A DNA stretch of 64,000 nt, from positions 2,604,001 through 2,668,000 of the forward strand of contig NZ_OZ244111.1 of the NCBI RefSeq assembly GCF_965215655.1, given 5' to 3'. Below the pieces are notes generated by a model. It worked only from the letters and a program-made list of their open reading frames with translations, was not told the DNA's origin and searched no databases. Numbering within the stretch: the stretch's first letter is position 1; each line of letters opens with the position of its first letter. The translations under genes and the position numbers were made by a program. This stretch comes from Nioella sp965215655 (GTDB lineage: Bacteria > Pseudomonadota > Alphaproteobacteria > Rhodobacterales > Rhodobacteraceae). Shown one piece after another: positions 51,379 through 60,342 of this stretch.

Positions 51379-52383
51379 CTACTTGTTCACTGCCGAAGGT
51401 CGAAACGCCTCTCGCATTTCTCGCCTGTCATTCAGCCTACGCAGCAGATCGTCCGAGGTCACGTTCTTCCGCTCAGCCAGGATTGCGCTTTTCACCGCGT
51501 CTTCTGTTGCGCGGGCAATCTCAGACTGGCTCAACCCTTGGGCCGATGCAAGAATGCTCTTCCACTTCAGGTTGGGGAATTTCATTGGCCGCAGATTGAA
51601 CTTGATGATCGTGCGGATTTCTTCGTCAGTGGGCGGACAGAATTCCATAACCAAATCGAACCGGCGCAATAGAGCCGGGTCGAGCAGGTCTGGATAATTC
51701 GTTGCGCCAATGATCACGCTGTCCGTGGAATTCGGCTCTTCCATGAATTGCAGGAAAGAATTCAACACGCGGCGCATCTCGGCAACGTCATTCGTCGCGC
51801 CTCGATTTCCTCCAACAGCATCGAATTCGTCAAAGAGGTATACGCCACGGTGACGGGCGGTTTCGTCAAAAACGAGCCTCAGCTTGGCGGCAGTCTCACC
51901 CATAAAGCGCGTGATCAGGCTTTCTAGGCGGATAACGAACAGCGGCAACCGTAACTCACCGGCCAAAGCTTCCGCCGACATCGTCTTGCCCGAACCCGGC
52001 GGCCCGACAAAGAGAACACGCCGGTTTGGTGTCTTGCCATGTTCACGGAGCCAGTCACGCTTGTGCTGTTGCAGGACAACGTCGTCCAGCCGCGCACGCA
52101 GCGAGGCGTTCAAGACGACGCTTTCAAGATCGAAGCGCGGCGGACGCATCTCGATCAAGTCGGCAAGATCACCACGCGGGGACGCGAAGGGCACGGCGAC
52201 GGTTTGGCCGGACGCCGCCTTCTCCCGCGCCTTGTCTACAGCCGCCCTCAGGTCTTCTGCGAGTGTACGTCGCCCTTGCCGGGCCTCTGCGGCGGCAACC
52301 TGCAACGCAATTGAATAGAAGTGCTCGTCGTCACCGTCCGCCTTGCTTTGGAGCATAGCCAGTATCTGCTTTGCGTTGGACAT
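51379..52383 (-). CDS. AAA ATPase, IetA-like
   Basis: A 334-aa protein (start MSNAKQILAMLQSKADGD, GGAG upstream; the frame to 52542 is ignored). An N-terminal helical part (~1-85) leads to a classical AAA module: Walker A GPPGSGKT at 127-134, Walker B VYLFDEFDA (Asp185, Glu186), sensor region FLQFMEE, and the arginine-finger pair in LLRRFDLVMEF. A C-terminal helical lid follows (SQSEIARATEDAVKSAIL). It lies 3 bp upstream of an S8 protease gene. An AAA ATPase paired with a subtilase is the composition of the IetAS anti-phage system. Confidence 0.87.
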   Translation of the reverse strand: MSNAKQILAMLQSKADGDDEHFYSIALQVAAAEARQGRRTLAEDLRAAVDKAREKAASGQTVAVPFASPRGDLADLIEMRPPRFDLESVVLNASLRARLDDVVLQQHKRDWLREHGKTPNRRVLFVGPPGSGKTMSAEALAGELRLPLFVIRLESLITRFMGETAAKLRLVFDETARHRGVYLFDEFDAVGGNRGATNDVAEMRRVLNSFLQFMEEPNSTDSVIIGATNYPDLLDPALLRRFDLVMEFCPPTDEEIRTIIKFNLRPMKFPNLKWKSILASAQGLSQSEIARATEDAVKSAILAERKNVTSDDLLRRLNDRREMREAFRPSAVNK

Positions 52384-52560
52384 GCTCCAGACCCTTGGTG
52401 CTTGCGACGATTTCCTTTTTCCCAACGGGTTAGTCTGTCGGACCGTCTCGGTTTCGCGCGAAGATCGCAAATCATGGCTGATTTGTCGACTGGAATTCGG
52501 CTTTGACCTTGCGTTCCGCAACGAATTGTGACCGACCCGCACGCCCCCGCCCTCAGGCTT

Positions 52561-55500
52561 CTATCCCGGCGTGAACGGCATGCGGGGCGGGGCGGTGTCC
52601 CACATCAGCTTTACTTCTTCGGGGGTCAGGCCGTAAGCGGCGTTGACGAGGTCGGAGAGCTGGTGTTCGAGGGCCAGCGCCTGTGTGGCGGCGTCTCGGG
52701 CGGGCTGGACGGTGTCGGCGTGTTCCTGTTTCAGGCGCTGGATGTCGGCGGCAGAGAGGCGCTGGCGTTTCGGCAGGGCCTTTCGCACGGCGGCGATGAA
52801 GGCGTCGGCGTCGAGCAGGTGGGGCTTGCCAAGCGCGGTGCCGGGTTTTTCGAGGCCGAATTCGAGGCGGAGCCAGTCTTGGATGGCTGCGGTTCCTGCA
52901 GCGACAGTCCGCCCGAGGGAAGACAAATCGCCAATAAACGTCTTAGCAACTTCCTGACCTTTTTCATCCAGCGGGGCGATCGGATGCTTTGCTAAGTATG
53001 CAATATCCATCGACACTGCCTCATCCTTTTTGTGAGGATACTCCCGGAATGTGTAATACCAGCCAATCGGCGAATTCAGGCTGGAGATTACCCCTGTGTT
53101 TTGAACCGGCAAAAAGACTGCGCTGTCATTTACCAGAGCACATTTCCTGTCGTTGGCAACTCGCGCATAAAACGCGATCCTCTGTATCAAATACTTGTCG
53201 TTATCGAATTCATCGTAGTAATCGCAAGCGCGAAGCTCCCACCAAAAACGCCCCTGATCCTCGCGGTATCGCAGGCCGCGCGGCTTCCCCGTCTTCGGGT
53301 TCTTTCCCATATCTTCGTAAGCTTGCATGTGCGCATGCAGCGCCGGGTAGGTCGCGCCAAATATCCGCTCAGCTTCGGTTTCGTCCGGAGCATCCGCCCA
53401 CGGCCAAGCATGGTTGCCGCTGGACCTCAGCACGATCATGAAAAGGCCGCTGTCGGGCGAATGCCATCGCTCGATATCCTGTCCGCGTAGATAGGGCTTG
53501 ATGATGTCGGCGGATTTCGGGTCTGCTCGCACCAACTCGTCGCGCTTTGCGCTGTCGATCAGGAAGGATTCATTCAACCCGGTCTTGATCCCGTAAAGCG
53601 GCTCGATCCCTGCATACTCGGCCAGCGGCACCCCGTTCCGGCGTATCTTGTCCAACAGGTCCATGACCGGTTTGGGTTCCAGCACCCAGGCTTCGCGGGT
53701 GAAGCTGAGGCGCGGCAACGGGAAGGTCGCGGCCTCCACCGCCGCTTCCAGCCCCTTCTTGGGCACCTCGTCGCGCGGGATCACGCAGACATCCGCCTCG
53801 CCCGGTGCATCCTGCCCCGGTGAAGGTTTCTTCACGACGATGACCGAGGGGAAGACATCGGCGTCTTCAAAGAAATGCTTGGCGTGGCCAAAATCGGCAA
53901 TGAATTCGAGCCAGTTATCTTCGGCGAACAAACCGCGCAGCGCCTCGGCATATCCAGCTTTCAGCCATTTGTTGGTGACGACATAGGACATCCTCCCGCC
54001 GGGTTTCAGGATGCGCAGCCCCTGTTCGTAGAAATAGACGAAGAGGTCTGCCATCCCGGCAAAGCTCTTGTAGCTGCCCTTGAGGGCGCGTTTGACCTCT
54101 GCCCCCAGAAGCTCTTGCCGCACATAGGGCGGGTTGCCGATCACCGCGTCAAAGCCGCCGCGCGGGGCGGCAGAAGTGAGATCGGACCAGACCGAGGGAA
54201 AGGCGATCTCCCAATGGAAGAACCCGTGCTGGCGGGCAAGTGCGCGGGCCTCGCCAACCAGCGCATCGGCGATCACACGGCGGCGGTCATCTGCGGCAAT
54301 GCCGGGAAAAAGGCTATCCTGCTCGGGTGCGTCATCGGGCAGGAGCGAAAGCTGTTCCTTCAATTCCGCCGATGCAATCTGTTCCTCGCCGCTGGCAATG
54401 CGGATCGGATCGCCAAAGGTGCCATCCAGCACGAGGCGGAATGCGGCGGCCTTGTCGAAGGCGTCTTGATCGGACTTGGCCTTAGCGATCTGCTTTTCCG
54501 ATTTGCCCGCCATCTTGCGCAGGTCCGGGGCTTTCTTCGGCGCGGCATCGAATACGCCCATCAGCCGTTCTGCCGTGAGCAGGGAAAAGAGCGTGGCAAC
54601 CGGGTCGATCACCTCTTCGACAGTGCCGAATTTCTCTTTTGAGGCGTGGGCCTCGGCGATGTCATTGTCAGTCGTCTCCTCGATTTCCGACATCAGGCCA
54701 GAGACGTTTTCGATACTGGTAATCTGGCCCCGGTTGAAGAGCGCCCCTTGCGCGTCAAGGAAATCAAGCGTCGGACGCACGAAGGCCCCAACGACACTGT
54801 CACCGGCCCGCAGATGGTGGTCGAGGAACGAGAGCGGCGCACCGGCGGTGAACGAGTGCAGCCAGAGCGCGACCTTGGCCAGTTCAACGGCCATCGGGTT
54901 TTTGTCCACCCCGTAGACCGTGCGTTTCAGCACCATCCGCCGCACCACATGGCGATCATCCAACTGGGCTTCGACAAGCGGCCACTTGTGCTCCCGCGCC
55001 TCGGCCAGGATTTTATCGCGCACCGCCTCGACCCGAGCGACCAGCGGCGAGGTGTAGCCATCGACCAGAGAGGCGGCCTCTTCTACGGCGTCGAGCACGC
55101 GGTCGGACAACCAATCCACGAGACTGACGAGGAAGTGGCCAGACCCCATCGCCGGATCGCAAATCTTGAGCGACAGCATGGCGGTGGCCGGGTCGTGCCG
55201 TTCTAGGACGGCGAGTTTTTCCGCTTTCGGGCGTCGATCACTGGCAAGCTCGTCCACTTTCGCCCGAAACCGTGCAATCTTGTCATCCACCAACGGGCCA
55301 ACGGCGCGATTGATGATGAGCGAGACCAATTCTTCCGGCGTGTAATAGCTGCCGGACTTGTGCCTTGCCTCATCATCGGCATCGACTTCGATCTCGCCAG
55401 CATCGCTTGTGCGCAACCCGTATTCTAGAATTCGCTCGTAGACCGCCCCAAGCTGCTGAACCGACAAGTCGCGGTAGTTGATGTAGCGAGGCCCGCGCCG

Positions 55501-56754
55501 CGATCCGTCCGCCGGTTCATGGCTCAGCCCAAAGATGATCCCGGCCAGTTCGCGGTCAGGCAACTGCACACGGCTCAAGATCGGTGCGAGTTGCGGGTCG
55601 AACAAACCCCCGTTGTAGGGCGGGATGCCAAGATCGTCATTGCCGTGCGAGATCGCGGAAAAGATCGTCATGATCCTCGGCCAGAAGGTAATGACGCCCT
55701 GCGGAATAGCCGCGCCGGTACGTTCCTGTTCTGCAATGTCGAGGCGGATGCGGGTCAGGCAATACGGGGCATATGGCCCCTGTTCATCCGGCAACAGATT
55801 TCGATCCTCGGCGTAAAGCACGAAAAGCAAGCGGTAGAGCAGGATCAACGCCGCTTCCCGCACTTCGTCCAGATATTCTGGCGTCAGTTCCTTCGGACGC
55901 AGCGGATCGTTGCGAGCGAGACCATCTGCAAGCGATGGGAAAACCTCGTCAAACACCTTGTCCGAGAGAGTGCGGGCAACCTTGGCTTCCCAACGCTTAC
56001 CCTCCCGCAGGGCGAGCTGGTGGAAGCTCTCACCCTGTTCATTCGGCAAGAAGGCATTGCGCCCAAACAGCAAAACGAAAAGCCGAAAAACATGATCGCG
56101 CCACGCATGATCATCCGCGAACATTTCAGGCCGCTTATCGAGAAGATCGAAATCGCAGCCAGGTATTCCGAGGACTTTGCCAAGGTCGATTTCAAGGAAA
56201 TCCTCAGCAATTGAAACGGCCCCGTGGAAATAGAGACGCCAGACACGTCCATTAGTGAGAATACCCCAGCGAAGTTTGCCGCGCGTCCTTTCTTCGACAC
56301 GACGCAGATAGCGCAGGATTTGCGATGATGGTGTGCCCTCCTCACCCTTACGCCCGCGTGTCTCTCGGTCAAGAGCGCGGCCCCACCTTTTGGCCTCAAC
56401 GATGCATTGGCCATGTTGAAACCGGTCCCAAGCATCAAGGCCGCCTGCAACCGTCTTGGCAGCCGCATCGGGGAACAGAAGCGCGTCGGGCACATCGAGC
56501 CGCGCTTTTACTGATGCATTGGGTTGAACTTCGCGGTCGGACCACTCGACCATTTCGAGAAGCGGATAAACAAGATCGTCTTCGGTCTGGGCTTCGTTGG
56601 GGTTCTTGCGGGCGGCAAGCGCCTCCATTGCGGCCTTGGCATCCCGTCGCAAACGCTCAACTTCATCAGCATTCAATTCGGCCCAAGCCGAAGTTTCTTG
56701 AATGCCTTCCAATAGAAAATCTCTGGTGAAAAGTCGCCCGTCGAACAACCGCAA
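52561..56754 (-). CDS. Type IIG restriction-modification protein (Eco57I-like)
   Basis: A 1397-aa single-chain enzyme. Residues ~80-125 form a PD-(D/E)xK nuclease (VPD at 88-90, then IVEAKRW with Glu120 and Lys122). An adenine methyltransferase follows: SAM motif KICDPAMGSGHFL near 530 and catalytic NPPY near 873 (FDAVIGNPPYVRQ). The C-terminal third (for example YGIKTGLNESFLID, then KPYLRGQDIERW) is the TaqI-like target-recognition domain. No ATG fits; TTG at 56754 or 56748 must start translation, and AGGGG favours the second. It should both modify and cut its own site. Confidence 0.88.
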   Translation of the reverse strand: MRLFDGRLFTRDFLLEGIQETSAWAELNADEVERLRRDAKAAMEALAARKNPNEAQTEDDLVYPLLEMVEWSDREVQPNASVKARLDVPDALLFPDAAAKTVAGGLDAWDRFQHGQCIVEAKRWGRALDRETRGRKGEEGTPSSQILRYLRRVEERTRGKLRWGILTNGRVWRLYFHGAVSIAEDFLEIDLGKVLGIPGCDFDLLDKRPEMFADDHAWRDHVFRLFVLLFGRNAFLPNEQGESFHQLALREGKRWEAKVARTLSDKVFDEVFPSLADGLARNDPLRPKELTPEYLDEVREAALILLYRLLFVLYAEDRNLLPDEQGPYAPYCLTRIRLDIAEQERTGAAIPQGVITFWPRIMTIFSAISHGNDDLGIPPYNGGLFDPQLAPILSRVQLPDRELAGIIFGLSHEPADGSRRGPRYINYRDLSVQQLGAVYERILEYGLRTSDAGEIEVDADDEARHKSGSYYTPEELVSLIINRAVGPLVDDKIARFRAKVDELASDRRPKAEKLAVLERHDPATAMLSLKICDPAMGSGHFLVSLVDWLSDRVLDAVEEAASLVDGYTSPLVARVEAVRDKILAEAREHKWPLVEAQLDDRHVVRRMVLKRTVYGVDKNPMAVELAKVALWLHSFTAGAPLSFLDHHLRAGDSVVGAFVRPTLDFLDAQGALFNRGQITSIENVSGLMSEIEETTDNDIAEAHASKEKFGTVEEVIDPVATLFSLLTAERLMGVFDAAPKKAPDLRKMAGKSEKQIAKAKSDQDAFDKAAAFRLVLDGTFGDPIRIASGEEQIASAELKEQLSLLPDDAPEQDSLFPGIAADDRRRVIADALVGEARALARQHGFFHWEIAFPSVWSDLTSAAPRGGFDAVIGNPPYVRQELLGAEVKRALKGSYKSFAGMADLFVYFYEQGLRILKPGGRMSYVVTNKWLKAGYAEALRGLFAEDNWLEFIADFGHAKHFFEDADVFPSVIVVKKPSPGQDAPGEADVCVIPRDEVPKKGLEAAVEAATFPLPRLSFTREAWVLEPKPVMDLLDKIRRNGVPLAEYAGIEPLYGIKTGLNESFLIDSAKRDELVRADPKSADIIKPYLRGQDIERWHSPDSGLFMIVLRSSGNHAWPWADAPDETEAERIFGATYPALHAHMQAYEDMGKNPKTGKPRGLRYREDQGRFWWELRACDYYDEFDNDKYLIQRIAFYARVANDRKCALVNDSAVFLPVQNTGVISSLNSPIGWYYTFREYPHKKDEAVSMDIAYLAKHPIAPLDEKGQEVAKTFIGDLSSLGRTVAAGTAAIQDWLRLEFGLEKPGTALGKPHLLDADAFIAAVRKALPKRQRLSAADIQRLKQEHADTVQPARDAATQALALEHQLSDLVNAAYGLTPEEVKLMWDTAPPRMPFTPG

Positions 56755-56859
56755 CCCCTGATGTCTTTTTGTTTATTCGACTATCAGGGTGTTCGCGTTG
56801 CACTTCAAGCGAAGAAGAGACCCGAGCCGCTTTGGGCAGCACTCTGGTCAACGCCATAC

Positions 56860-57885
56860 TTACAACAACGCCCCCGCCGCGTTTCCGGTGAATAACTCAC
56901 CTTCACGCACATACCGGCTCAGCATCTCGTCGCTGGCGTGGCCGGTTTGGGCACGGATTTTCAGCGTAGAGACCCCGGCCTGTGCCGCGCTGGTGGCGAA
57001 CCCCGCCCGGAGGCTGTGGCCCGAATAGCCCACCGGGTCGAACCCGGTGGCCTTGAGCCGTTCGCGGATCAGGACGGAAACGGCGTCGCCTGTCAGTGGC
57101 GTATCCCCCACATGGCCGTGGCGGTTGATCGGGCGGAAGAGCGCTCCCGTCTCGATCCCCGCAACCTCGATCCAGCGCTCAACGGCTGCAACCGGACAAT
57201 GGCGGGTGCGACCGTGCGGAATGCCGATACGGCGACCTCCACCTTCTTGGTCAGTTTTGCTTCGGCGGAGCGTGACAACGAGACCCTGCCGAACCTCTTC
57301 GATGTCGTCGCGCTCCAGTCCGACCAATTCTGACCGACGAAATCCGCCTGCGAACCCGAGCAGCAGCAACGCCCGGTCGCGGTGGTCCCGGATCGTATCG
57401 CCGAGGCCGTCGATCACCAGAAACAGGTCATCGCGCGGGAGCGGCTTGGCTTGTCGCTGGGCGCTTCCGTGTTTCCGTTTCAAGCCGCGCAAAGTGGCCT
57501 TCACGACCTCGGCTCGACAGGGGTTCGGCAGGTTCGCGGCCTCATGCGCCTTCGAGATCATCGAGATACGGCGGAGGATCGTCGCCACAGCCAGCTTTCC
57601 CGCATGATCCCCGACATAGGCGCAGATCATGGCTGGCGTGGCCGGAACCACTCCACCCCAGGCACGAAAATGGTCCAGGTCGCCTTGATAGGCCCGCGCT
57701 GTGTTTTCAGAAAGGCTGTGACGGAGAAGATCGGCAGCTTCATCAGTCAGAGTTTCGATCAGCACCATGTTGTCCGTTTCGTTCGTGCAATTAACTGCAA
57801 TTTGTTCTCCATCGGAGCATTCAAGGGTGCCCCTGTTAACCCGCGTTAATTGGGAATTATCCGATGTTAGAAACGCCTTACGCAT
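56860..57885 (-). CDS. Second tyrosine recombinase
   Basis: A 341-aa site-specific recombinase of the XerC/phage-integrase type, unlike the integrase at 44729. SAM-like domain: RHSLSENTARAYQGDLDHFRAWGG. Catalytic residues: Arg in AGGFRRSELVGLERDD, Lys in LRRSKTDQEGGG, HSLRAGFATSAAQAG (HxxR), His in QTGHASDEM, and Tyr in LSRYVREGE. It overlaps the upstream MgsA-C-like gene by 8 bp, so the two are coupled. It sits mid-island rather than at an end, so it may belong to an older insertion or act within the cargo. Confidence 0.9.
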   Translation of the reverse strand: MRKAFLTSDNSQLTRVNRGTLECSDGEQIAVNCTNETDNMVLIETLTDEAADLLRHSLSENTARAYQGDLDHFRAWGGVVPATPAMICAYVGDHAGKLAVATILRRISMISKAHEAANLPNPCRAEVVKATLRGLKRKHGSAQRQAKPLPRDDLFLVIDGLGDTIRDHRDRALLLLGFAGGFRRSELVGLERDDIEEVRQGLVVTLRRSKTDQEGGGRRIGIPHGRTRHCPVAAVERWIEVAGIETGALFRPINRHGHVGDTPLTGDAVSVLIRERLKATGFDPVGYSGHSLRAGFATSAAQAGVSTLKIRAQTGHASDEMLSRYVREGELFTGNAAGALL

Positions 57886-58975
57886 GGTCGGCCTCCTTCA
57901 TGATGGTCTTGCGGATACGGTTGAGGAGCGGCAGGTCGCCCCGCATCAGGTCCAGCGCCTGAACCGCGTGGTGGGGGTCAACGCCCAGCGTGTCGAACAT
58001 GAGCTGTGCGTGTAGCCTGTCGGAAAGGTCGCCCCCGACCCGGTTGGCAAGAACGCCGCCTTCCACCCGGAACAACACCTGCCCGAGGAAACGGACCCGT
58101 TGCGGCTTGGGGATCAACGCCGATGCCGTCCCGGCAATGCCTGCATTTGTTGATAGCAACCGGGTCAGCGCGGCCTTGCCTTCGCGGGTGAACATATCCA
58201 GCGCCCAGCCCGGACAATCACCGATCAGGGCTTCGGGCGGAACTGGATCATCGGTCGTTTCAGCGCGAAGGCCGTTCTCCAACGCCAACAGTGCAACAAG
58301 TGGCGGCAACGCCTCGCCCGTCTTCTTGTGACCCTCGCGGCAAATCGCCAATGTGGTTGGAGCCACCCCCAACTCGTCGTGCAGGTCAAAAGCCAGACCG
58401 GGTTCGCCGCGATGTGCGGGCAACGCATGTCCCGGTCTGTCAGTGCCGAGGAGATACACCACAGCCAAGGCGCGATGGTGTAGATTGTCGGTTGTCAGCG
58501 CGAGCAGTCGGAGCCGAGAATTGCGCATCCTGGCAAACTCGCGGCGCTGCGGTTCAAGGTGCGGGAGCGTTTCCAGCGACATCAACAGATCGTCCGCAGC
58601 GCGGCTTTTCCGAGCAGCGCAGAGTTCGCTGACAATCAGTGACCCGACAGGCCAGTCACCGCCAACCGCGCGGCGGAACCGTTTGCCCCGCAATGCCGCG
58701 ATGGTCAGGCCAAGGGTGGGGAGGCTGCCCAGCCCGACATCCTCGAACGCGATGCCGCCGAGCCTGCGCCAGAGCCGCTCCGGTGCATCGCGCAGGAGGG
58801 TCGCAGCAGCACGCAGCGCTACGTCCGTACGGCCTCTGCGAACAGCTTTTTGAAGAGCTGACATCGCCACCCAAGGCGAAACTGTCATCGGGTGTCGCTC
58901 AGGGACATGTTCGCAGGCCGCAAAATGGCGCACGAGATCGGTTCTGAAACGGTCAAGTGGGTCGAGTTCTGTCAT
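57878..58975 (-). CDS. Protein with RarA/MgsA C-terminal-like domain, coupled to a recombinase
   Basis: A 365-aa protein of unknown function. Residues ~33-85 (SPWVAMSALQKAVRRGRTDVALRAAATLL, then LWRRLGGIAFEDVGLGSLPTLGLTI) resemble the C-terminal oligomerisation domain of RarA/MgsA replication-recovery ATPases, but no Walker motifs exist. The rest is helical with no recognised fold. It overlaps the downstream tyrosine recombinase by 8 bp. A stand-alone clamp-loader-like tetramerisation domain with a recombinase is unusual; a role in DNA-damage or replication-linked recombination is inference. Confidence 0.6.
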   Translation of the reverse strand: MTELDPLDRFRTDLVRHFAACEHVPERHPMTVSPWVAMSALQKAVRRGRTDVALRAAATLLRDAPERLWRRLGGIAFEDVGLGSLPTLGLTIAALRGKRFRRAVGGDWPVGSLIVSELCAARKSRAADDLLMSLETLPHLEPQRREFARMRNSRLRLLALTTDNLHHRALAVVYLLGTDRPGHALPAHRGEPGLAFDLHDELGVAPTTLAICREGHKKTGEALPPLVALLALENGLRAETTDDPVPPEALIGDCPGWALDMFTREGKAALTRLLSTNAGIAGTASALIPKPQRVRFLGQVLFRVEGGVLANRVGGDLSDRLHAQLMFDTLGVDPHHAVQALDLMRGDLPLLNRIRKTIMKEADHA

Positions 58976-59204
58976 CCAATCGCTCCTTCGATTTTGGAAG
59001 GAGGATCAATGACTTGGAACCCATGTAGTAGCGTATGAGATGGGGCACCTAAGGGAAGGAGATAACGCCGCAGACTACCTGTTTTTGCGGGTCAAACCCC
59101 GGTCTGGTGGAGGGGTTCAACAGAGACACGCGAAAATGTCTCTGACAAAAAGTCCCCCTACATTTCCACCAAGACCTCCGCCAAAAACGCGTAGGATCAG
59201 CGGG
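58976..59204. other. Short non-coding gap in the island
   Basis: About 230 bp with two hairpins, CTCCTTC/GAAGGAG near 58982-59002 and AGAGACA/TGTCTCT near 59121-59142. No gene is evident. Confidence 0.4.
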
Positions 59205-60221
59205 TTACAGACGATCTGCGAGTTCCGTTTTTTGTCCCTGTGCCGGGTCGATGCGTAGAACCCATGCCTGCTGATCTGGGCGTAGCGCGGCGAAGTTGAT
59301 GTGCGGCCCGTACTCTTTCCAGTACTGAGGCAGCTTTCTCTTTTCGAATGCCTTCTCCATGCGTTGCAGCCACTCTTCCCCCCGCATGTCCGGGAAATCG
59401 TCTTCGAAGAGTTCCTGTATCTCTTTGGGGGTTGCGATGAACGGCTCGACCCCCTCTTCGCGCCTCGTGTGCTCAATGATTGCCCTGTTGCGCTCGAACA
59501 GTATCTGTTGTGTGGACTTTTGCACCCTGCGGGCCGGAGGCGTGATCGCAGGTGGTCTTACCGTCTGCGGGGGAACCTCTTCGCTCCGTTGCCCTGCGAT
59601 GACCTCGGCGTCGGTCCAGCCCCTAGAACGGCGAGAACGAACTGCGGCAGCTGTAACCCCCTGTTTTTTCGCCAGTTGCCCTGCCGTATAGCTGCGACCG
59701 CTAGTCGGGCAGGTGAATACCAGGCTGTCCCCTTTGTTCCGGTTCTGAGTGTATTTGTCAGCCCACCGCACCTTGCCCGGTGCGTACTCGGGATCGGTAT
59801 TGTCGATGCGGTCGAGCGTGGCTGATTTCGTGGGCTTCGGCCCGACATGTTGAAGGAAGTCCGAGAACCTCCGAAAGCTGTCGTGGACCACGGCACCCTT
59901 GACCCTCTCACGCGAGAGCATGTTGCGATGGCTGTTCGCCTCGCCTCGGTACTTGGACCGCAACTGCATGGCTGTCAGAAATCCGAGATCGTGGCGCAAC
60001 TGTTCGGTGGGTGTTTTCTTTGCTGCGCAACACACGTCATCGCTATTGCTTATGACCGTTGCCGCATCGTCGCACGCCATGCCTGCTTCCCCAACAGAAT
60101 AAGTGGCGTTGGCTGCCACACCGACATCGTTCGCGTGTTTCGTGGCTTGAGAAAACGCCGGATCATCCGGGGCGAGTATTGCTACCGACGCCATGCACTT
60201 CGTGACCTTGCTCATCGCCAA
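59205..60221 (-). CDS. Hypothetical protein with HNH-like LDRIDN motif
   Basis: A 338-aa protein. Residues ~95-170 contain SFRRFSDFLQHVG, then ATLDRIDNTDPEYAPGKVRWADKYTQNRNKGDS, the pattern of HNH-related and AP2-like domains seen in phage and homing-type endonucleases (LDRIDN plus an RWxxxxxQxRN tail). A short helix-turn-helix-like segment follows (SYTAGQLAKKQGVTAAAVRSRRSRGWTDAEV). The C-terminal third is charged and helical. The N-terminus is low in homology and the exact start (60221 or 60215) is unsettled. It is the first gene from attR. Confidence 0.65.
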   Translation of the reverse strand: MAMSKVTKCMASVAILAPDDPAFSQATKHANDVGVAANATYSVGEAGMACDDAATVISNSDDVCCAAKKTPTEQLRHDLGFLTAMQLRSKYRGEANSHRNMLSRERVKGAVVHDSFRRFSDFLQHVGPKPTKSATLDRIDNTDPEYAPGKVRWADKYTQNRNKGDSLVFTCPTSGRSYTAGQLAKKQGVTAAAVRSRRSRGWTDAEVIAGQRSEEVPPQTVRPPAITPPARRVQKSTQQILFERNRAIIEHTRREEGVEPFIATPKEIQELFEDDFPDMRGEEWLQRMEKAFEKRKLPQYWKEYGPHINFAALRPDQQAWVLRIDPAQGQKTELADRL

Positions 60222-60246
60222 TCCCCCGGTTTCATGCCGAAGAGGC

Positions 60247-60307
60247 GGTTAGCAGGTTGCGGCAATATCGTTTTTCCCCCAAGGGGCCGTTTTTCACAGG
60301 TTAGCAG
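60247..60307. repeat. Candidate integrase arm sites at the right end
   Basis: GGTTAGCAG occurs at 60247-60255 and 60299-60307, 36-96 bp inside attR, matching the motif near attL. Confidence 0.5.
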
Positions 60308-60342
60308 ACCTAAGCGGTTGATTTGTATGGGTGAGAGTAGAA

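Noticed and set aside
52561..56754. PglX of a BREX system
   Set aside because: Methylase and size are reminiscent, but no BREX partners (brxA, brxB, brxC, pglZ, brxL) are present and the N-terminal nuclease fits type IIG.
57836..57849. CtrA box near the second recombinase start
   Set aside because: TTAA pair has a 6-bp, not 7-bp, spacer and lies inside the coding region.
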